Below, in pieces: positions 60,514 to 64,000 of a stretch of DNA of 64,000 nucleotides. Each line of letters starts with the position of its first letter. Position 1 is the stretch's first letter. Source of the stretch: Enterococcus sp. DIV1094 (GTDB lineage Bacteria; Bacillota; Bacilli; Lactobacillales; Enterococcaceae). The stretch lies in assembly GCF_017316305.2 (NCBI RefSeq), contig NZ_CP147250.1:1508001-1572000 (forward strand). Direction: 5' to 3'. A program made the position numbers and the translations under genes. A model generated the notes under the pieces. That model had not been told where the DNA came from and did no database searches. It saw only the letters and a program-made list of their open reading frames with translations.

Positions 60514-61728
60514 ATGAAAAAAAATGCCATGATTATTCAAATTAGTCTTGCGTTGGTTTTTGGTATTCTGGTTGGAACATTTCTGCCGATGAGTGGTCCT
60601 TTGTTAAAACCAATTGGGGAAGTATTTTTACGATTGATGCAAATGACGATTCCAATATTGATTCTTGGTCAAATCGTTCAAGCTTTAGGTAGCATTGATT
60701 TGAAAGAACTAGCAAGTATTGGCACCCGCACATTGCTCATCTTTGGTATCTCCTCTTTATTAGCAGCTTTATGGGGCGTGCTATTGGCTGTATTGTTTGC
60801 TCCTGGAACAGGGATGGAACAAACGGATCGTTTAAGCCCAATAATCGAGGTACAGGAGTTGTCACTGCAAGAAACTTTCCTCCAATTTGTACCTGACAAT
60901 ATTTTTGACTCTCTTACACAAGGTTCGATTATTCAAATCATCGTTTTTGCTATTTTTTTCGGACTGGCACTCAATCACTATACACAAAAACAGCCTGAAT
61001 CGCAGTTGTTTCAACTAATTATTGATTTCAACGAAGTGATCATTAAAGTTATCAACTATGTGATGCGTCTTGCACCTATTGGAATATTTGCATTAGTGAG
61101 TAGTAGTATCAGCCAACTAGGAACGCAAGTCATTTTGCCAATGGTGAAATATCTATTAGTCTACACATTAGCCACACTATTGTTTTTATTAGTATGGTTA
61201 ATCATTGTCAGTATTTACGGTCGATTACATCCATTAAAACTGATAATAAATATGAAGAATATATCGATCATGGCCCTTGCAACGACTTCTTCAGCAATCA
61301 CTTTACCCATCGAACTGGAAGAATCGCAATATAAATTAGGTTTGAGTAAGCGAATCAGCCACTTAGTCTTGCCATTAGGGATGTCACTGAATAGTAACGG
61401 GTCAGCAATGCACATGGCGCTCACCGTAATAACGATTGCCCAGATGTACCAAATCGATTTCAAATGGACGACCATGATCTATCTTGCAATCATGGCCACT
61501 TTTATTTCCTTAGCCAATGCGGTAGTTCCTGGCGCAGGATTAGTTTCTTTAGCCATTATTGTCCCACAAATGGGTTTACCCATCGAAAGTATTGCTATTT
61601 TTGGTGGCGTCGAATGGCTAGTAGGGATGCTGCGGACAATCTTGAATGTCAATTCTGACGTCTATTCCGCAATCTTAGTGGCGAAATCAGTGGATGAAAT
61701 TGATTATGAGGTTTTTGAACAGACATGA
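60514..61728 (+). CDS. Dicarboxylate/amino-acid:cation symporter (DAACS/GltP)
   Basis: 404 residues. About 8 membrane helices with DAACS features: ATTSSAITLPIELEES (HP1, about 254), LVLPLGMSLNSNGSAMHMAL (TM7, about 285-304) and VPGAGLVSLAIIVPQMGLPI (HP2, about 337). The TM7 motif LNSNGSAMHMAL departs from the usual NMDGT/NMSGA consensus, so the substrate may not be glutamate or aspartate. It follows carbamate kinase by 6 bp and may export oxamate or import a carboxylate. Confidence 0.85.
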   Translation: MKKNAMIIQISLALVFGILVGTFLPMSGPLLKPIGEVFLRLMQMTIPILILGQIVQALGSIDLKELASIGTRTLLIFGISSLLAALWGVLLAVLFAPGTGMEQTDRLSPIIEVQELSLQETFLQFVPDNIFDSLTQGSIIQIIVFAIFFGLALNHYTQKQPESQLFQLIIDFNEVIIKVINYVMRLAPIGIFALVSSSISQLGTQVILPMVKYLLVYTLATLLFLLVWLIIVSIYGRLHPLKLIINMKNISIMALATTSSAITLPIELEESQYKLGLSKRISHLVLPLGMSLNSNGSAMHMALTVITIAQMYQIDFKWTTMIYLAIMATFISLANAVVPGAGLVSLAIIVPQMGLPIESIAIFGGVEWLVGMLRTILNVNSDVYSAILVAKSVDEIDYEVFEQT

Positions 61729-62272
61729 GTACAAAGAGATGATAAAAAATTATTAAAATAGATAAATATGTCAAAAAAATTATTCTGTAGTTATACCCCT
61801 TGCGTTAGTTCCAAAATCTAACCTAGGGGTATTTTTGTAATGAGTCGTATGTGCTCGCTTTTTATTCGTAAATAAAGTTCATCCCCACCCCCACCATGAA
61901 TTAAAAACAATATCGTTCAAATATTCACATCTCGATCAACAAAATTATATAACTGTACCAATTTAAAAACTTAACTAAAATAATCTCTGTTATATATGAA
62001 AAAGTAATGGATTTTAGTGTATAATGTTGCTTAGTGCAATACGAGATTCCTTGAGTACCAGGCTATAAATAAAAGATAACGCTTTTATTCGTGAATTTTC
62101 AATCAGAGTATTTGAAATAACGACAGGTAAATGGGAAAATGAAGCAAGGAAATGATTTAAATAATCGATAAATCATGGATAGTCACTAGATATTGTGAAT
62201 GTTTGAATTATTTTATTTAGAAAATTTTTTGTGGATTGTTTGTATTGTCAAAAAAAGGGGGAGAACAAAGAA
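61729..62272. other. Gap: terminator, promoter box and long leader
   Basis: Terminator ATACCCCT / AGGGGTAT (61793-61800 with 61825-61832) then T5. TATAAT at 62020-62025 is the likely -10 for the next operon; -35 unclear. The leader of about 240 nt up to 62272 is AT-rich with weak pairing only; no gene or known riboswitch was recognised in it. Confidence 0.6.
61793..61838 (+). terminator. Terminator of the oxamate operon
   Basis: ATACCCCT and AGGGGTAT with a 24-nt loop containing TTAG.TTC / TCTAA pairs, then TTTTT. Confidence 0.75.
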
Positions 62273-63211
62273 ATGAAGATAGCAATTGCTGGAGCAGGTG
62301 CAATGGGGAGTCGTTTTGGACTCATGTTGCAAAAAGGTGGAAATGATGTAACGTTGATCGATGGGTGGAAAGACCACGTAGAAGCGATCAAAGAGAACGG
62401 ATTGAAAGCAAACTTTAACGGAGAAGACATCGTTGTTGATATTCCAGTTGTCCTTCAATCAGAAATCAATGATGCAGAAAAAGTTGATTTGATCGTCTTA
62501 TTCACTAAAGCAATGCAATTAGAAAAAATGCTGGAAGATATTCGCCCAATGATCAAAGACGATACAAAAGTTCTTTGTTTATTGAACGGGATCGACCATG
62601 AAGATATTATTGAGAAATTTGTACCAATGAAAAATATTTTCATCGGGAATACGATGTGGACAGCAGGCTTAGAAGGTCCTGGTCGCGTGAAATTATTCGG
62701 TAGTGGTTCAGTAGAACTACAAAACTTAGGAGATGGACAAGAAGACGCTGCGAAAGCATTGGCTGATACGTTAGCTGAATCTGGGTTGAATGCGAAGTAT
62801 TCAAGCAATATCCATTACTCGATTTACCGTAAAGCATGTGTCAACGGAACGATGAATGGCTTGTGTACGATTTTAGACGTCAATATGGCGGGACTTGGCA
62901 GCACTTCTACCGCTCATGAGATGGTTGTTGCAATCGTAAACGAATTCGGTCAAGTAGCTAAAGCAGAAAATATTGATCTAGATGTGGAAGAAGCAGTCGC
63001 ACATTGCGAAACTTGTTTTGATCCTGAAACAATTGGTATGCATTTCCCATCCATGCACCAAGACTTGATCAAAAACAATCGTTTAACAGAAATCGATTAT
63101 ATTAATGGAGCAATTTCTCGTAAAGGGAAAAAATATGGAATTGCCACTCCTTATTGTGACTTCTTAACAGCGCTCGTTCATGCAAAAGAGCAGATTTTAA
63201 AGGCGAAATAG
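62273..63211 (+). CDS. panE: 2-dehydropantoate 2-reductase family (PanE/ApbA)
   Basis: 312 residues from ATG 62273 (GGGGGAG upstream). Rossmann start MKIAIAGAGAMGSRFGLML, catalytic Lys/Asn region SIYRKACVNGTMNGLCTILD (about 181-200) and a C-terminal ApbA domain (MHFPSMHQDLIKNNRLTEID, about 264). These match ketopantoate reductases; the true substrate might be another 2-keto acid. It heads an operon with an EIIC-like membrane protein 13 bp downstream, an unusual partner for plain pantothenate synthesis. Confidence 0.85.
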   Translation: MKIAIAGAGAMGSRFGLMLQKGGNDVTLIDGWKDHVEAIKENGLKANFNGEDIVVDIPVVLQSEINDAEKVDLIVLFTKAMQLEKMLEDIRPMIKDDTKVLCLLNGIDHEDIIEKFVPMKNIFIGNTMWTAGLEGPGRVKLFGSGSVELQNLGDGQEDAAKALADTLAESGLNAKYSSNIHYSIYRKACVNGTMNGLCTILDVNMAGLGSTSTAHEMVVAIVNEFGQVAKAENIDLDVEEAVAHCETCFDPETIGMHFPSMHQDLIKNNRLTEIDYINGAISRKGKKYGIATPYCDFLTALVHAKEQILKAK

Positions 63212-63224
63212 GAGGAACATAAGA

Positions 63225-64000
63225 ATGGAAACGACAAACAAATTAACCCCAAAAATTTTCTTGAATAAAGTATTAGCCGGAACAGCAACTGGAATCATCG
63301 TAGGGTTGATCCCGAATGCTGTACTTGGAGCAATTTTAAAGTATTTTAGTGATTATCCTGTTGCAGTAACAATTTCACAACTTGCTGTGATTTTCCAATT
63401 AGCGACTCCTTTGATTATCGGCGCATTGATCGGTTTACAATTTGGATTGAACCCGATGCAAATGATGGTTGTGTCAGGAGCAGCGTTTGTCGGATCAGGT
63501 GTTGTACGCTTTATGCCTGATCTTGGCGAAGCTGGCGTGTATGTCGGCTCTGGAACTGGTGATATCATCAATACGATGATCACTGCTTCGATCGCTGTTG
63601 GGATGATCTTATTGATCGGAACGGCCTTTGGTTCAGTAGCAATCGTCTTAACACCGATCGTCGTTGGTGTAGGTGCAGGTCTGATTGGTTTCTATTTATT
63701 CCCGTTTGTGACATCTATCACATCAGCGATTGGTGAAGGAATCAACAACTTTACGACATTACAACCTATTTTGATGTCAATTTTGATCGGTTGTTCATTT
63801 GCTTTCTTGATTATTTCACCAATTTCTACCGTGGCGATCGGATTGGCGATCCAATTGAATGGCGTTTCTGCCGGAGCAGCAGCGATGGGTGTTGCTGCAA
63901 CAACATTTGTCTTGATTGTTAATTCTTGGCGTGTCAACAAATCAGGCGTGACGATCGCTATTGCGTTAGGTGCAATGAAAATGATGATGCCTAACTTGTT
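63225..64000 (+). CDS. PTS EIIC-like membrane protein (PF13303-type), cut by window edge
   Basis: At least 258 residues from ATG 63225 (AGGAGG upstream), running off the window. All membrane helices, with FLNKVLAGTATGIIVGLIPN at the start, GALIGLQFGLNPMQMMVVSG (about 66) and TTLQPILMSILIGCSFAFLI (about 177). This matches the PTS_EIIC_2/YitT-like fold often found stand-alone beside ApbA-type reductases. No EIIA or EIIB is seen. It may transport the compound handled by the reductase gene upstream. Confidence 0.8.
   Translation, partial: METTNKLTPKIFLNKVLAGTATGIIVGLIPNAVLGAILKYFSDYPVAVTISQLAVIFQLATPLIIGALIGLQFGLNPMQMMVVSGAAFVGSGVVRFMPDLGEAGVYVGSGTGDIINTMITASIAVGMILLIGTAFGSVAIVLTPIVVGVGAGLIGFYLFPFVTSITSAIGEGINNFTTLQPILMSILIGCSFAFLIISPISTVAIGLAIQLNGVSAGAAAMGVAATTFVLIVNSWRVNKSGVTIAIALGAMKMMMPNL

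Overview
The window is low-GC Gram-positive DNA with strong AGGAGG-type ribosome sites, dense co-directional operons and many enterococcal families (PepV, PepA of the M42 family, SstT, DUF6056 and DUF443 proteins, LXG toxin, several PTS systems). The best reading is an Enterococcus chromosome, probably of the E. faecium/hirae/mundtii group. This rests on recognising protein families by eye, not on a search.

Positions 1 to about 12.1 kb are a mobile element of the phage-satellite (PICI-like) type. It holds a leftward tyrosine integrase cut by the window edge, a leftward CI/Stl-like repressor without a protease domain, a divergent Cro-like gene, a BRO-type antirepressor and an excisionase-like HTH protein. 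These are followed by a RepA-like P-loop ATPase, an iteron-rich noncoding stretch that is a good candidate origin, several small proteins and a short terminase-small-subunit-like protein. There are no head, tail, large-terminase or lysis genes. The right end carries cargo: (a) a promoter, a roughly 200-nt multi-hairpin RNA, an intrinsic terminator and a PBECR4-like nuclease gene, an architecture resembling type III toxin-antitoxin loci; and (b) an SF2 helicase with a small overlapping partner gene, a candidate defence pair. A 13-bp motif recurs near both ends of the element.

12.5-32.0 kb is chromosomal: a DUF6056 membrane protein; an ISL3-family insertion sequence (14392-15908) sitting exactly in the loop of that gene's terminator, with an 8-bp duplication; a thioesterase and NAD(P)H-hydrate dehydratase pair; PepV; a GntR-controlled beta-glucoside PTS permease with 6-phospho-beta-glucosidase; small charged proteins; succinate-semialdehyde dehydrogenase; a glycosyltransferase; PepA, a thioredoxin-like protein, a universal stress protein and YtpR; and HtrA. 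A cluster of DnaA boxes lies between htrA and rlmH.

33-40 kb, directly downstream of rlmH, is an accessory island: a GmrSD-like DUF262/DUF1524 restriction protein and a type VII secretion LXG locus. The LXG locus holds an accessory protein, an LXG toxin with a glycine-zipper membrane domain, two membrane immunity candidates (one DUF443-like) and a DUF4176 protein.

40-64 kb is metabolic: SstT; a 1000-residue LTA-synthase-like phosphotransferase; a remnant of a UPF0309 SIS protein; a DUF998 protein; and a PRD regulator with an ascorbate-type PTS IIB/IIC, TPR-like protein, class II aldolase and P-loop ATPase operon. After these comes an oxamate/ureide cluster: PucR regulator and alpha/beta hydrolase, divergent from a fused AllF-AllG protein, AllH, an MFS transporter, carbamate kinase and a dicarboxylate symporter. 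The window ends with a PanE-like reductase and a truncated PTS EIIC-like membrane protein.
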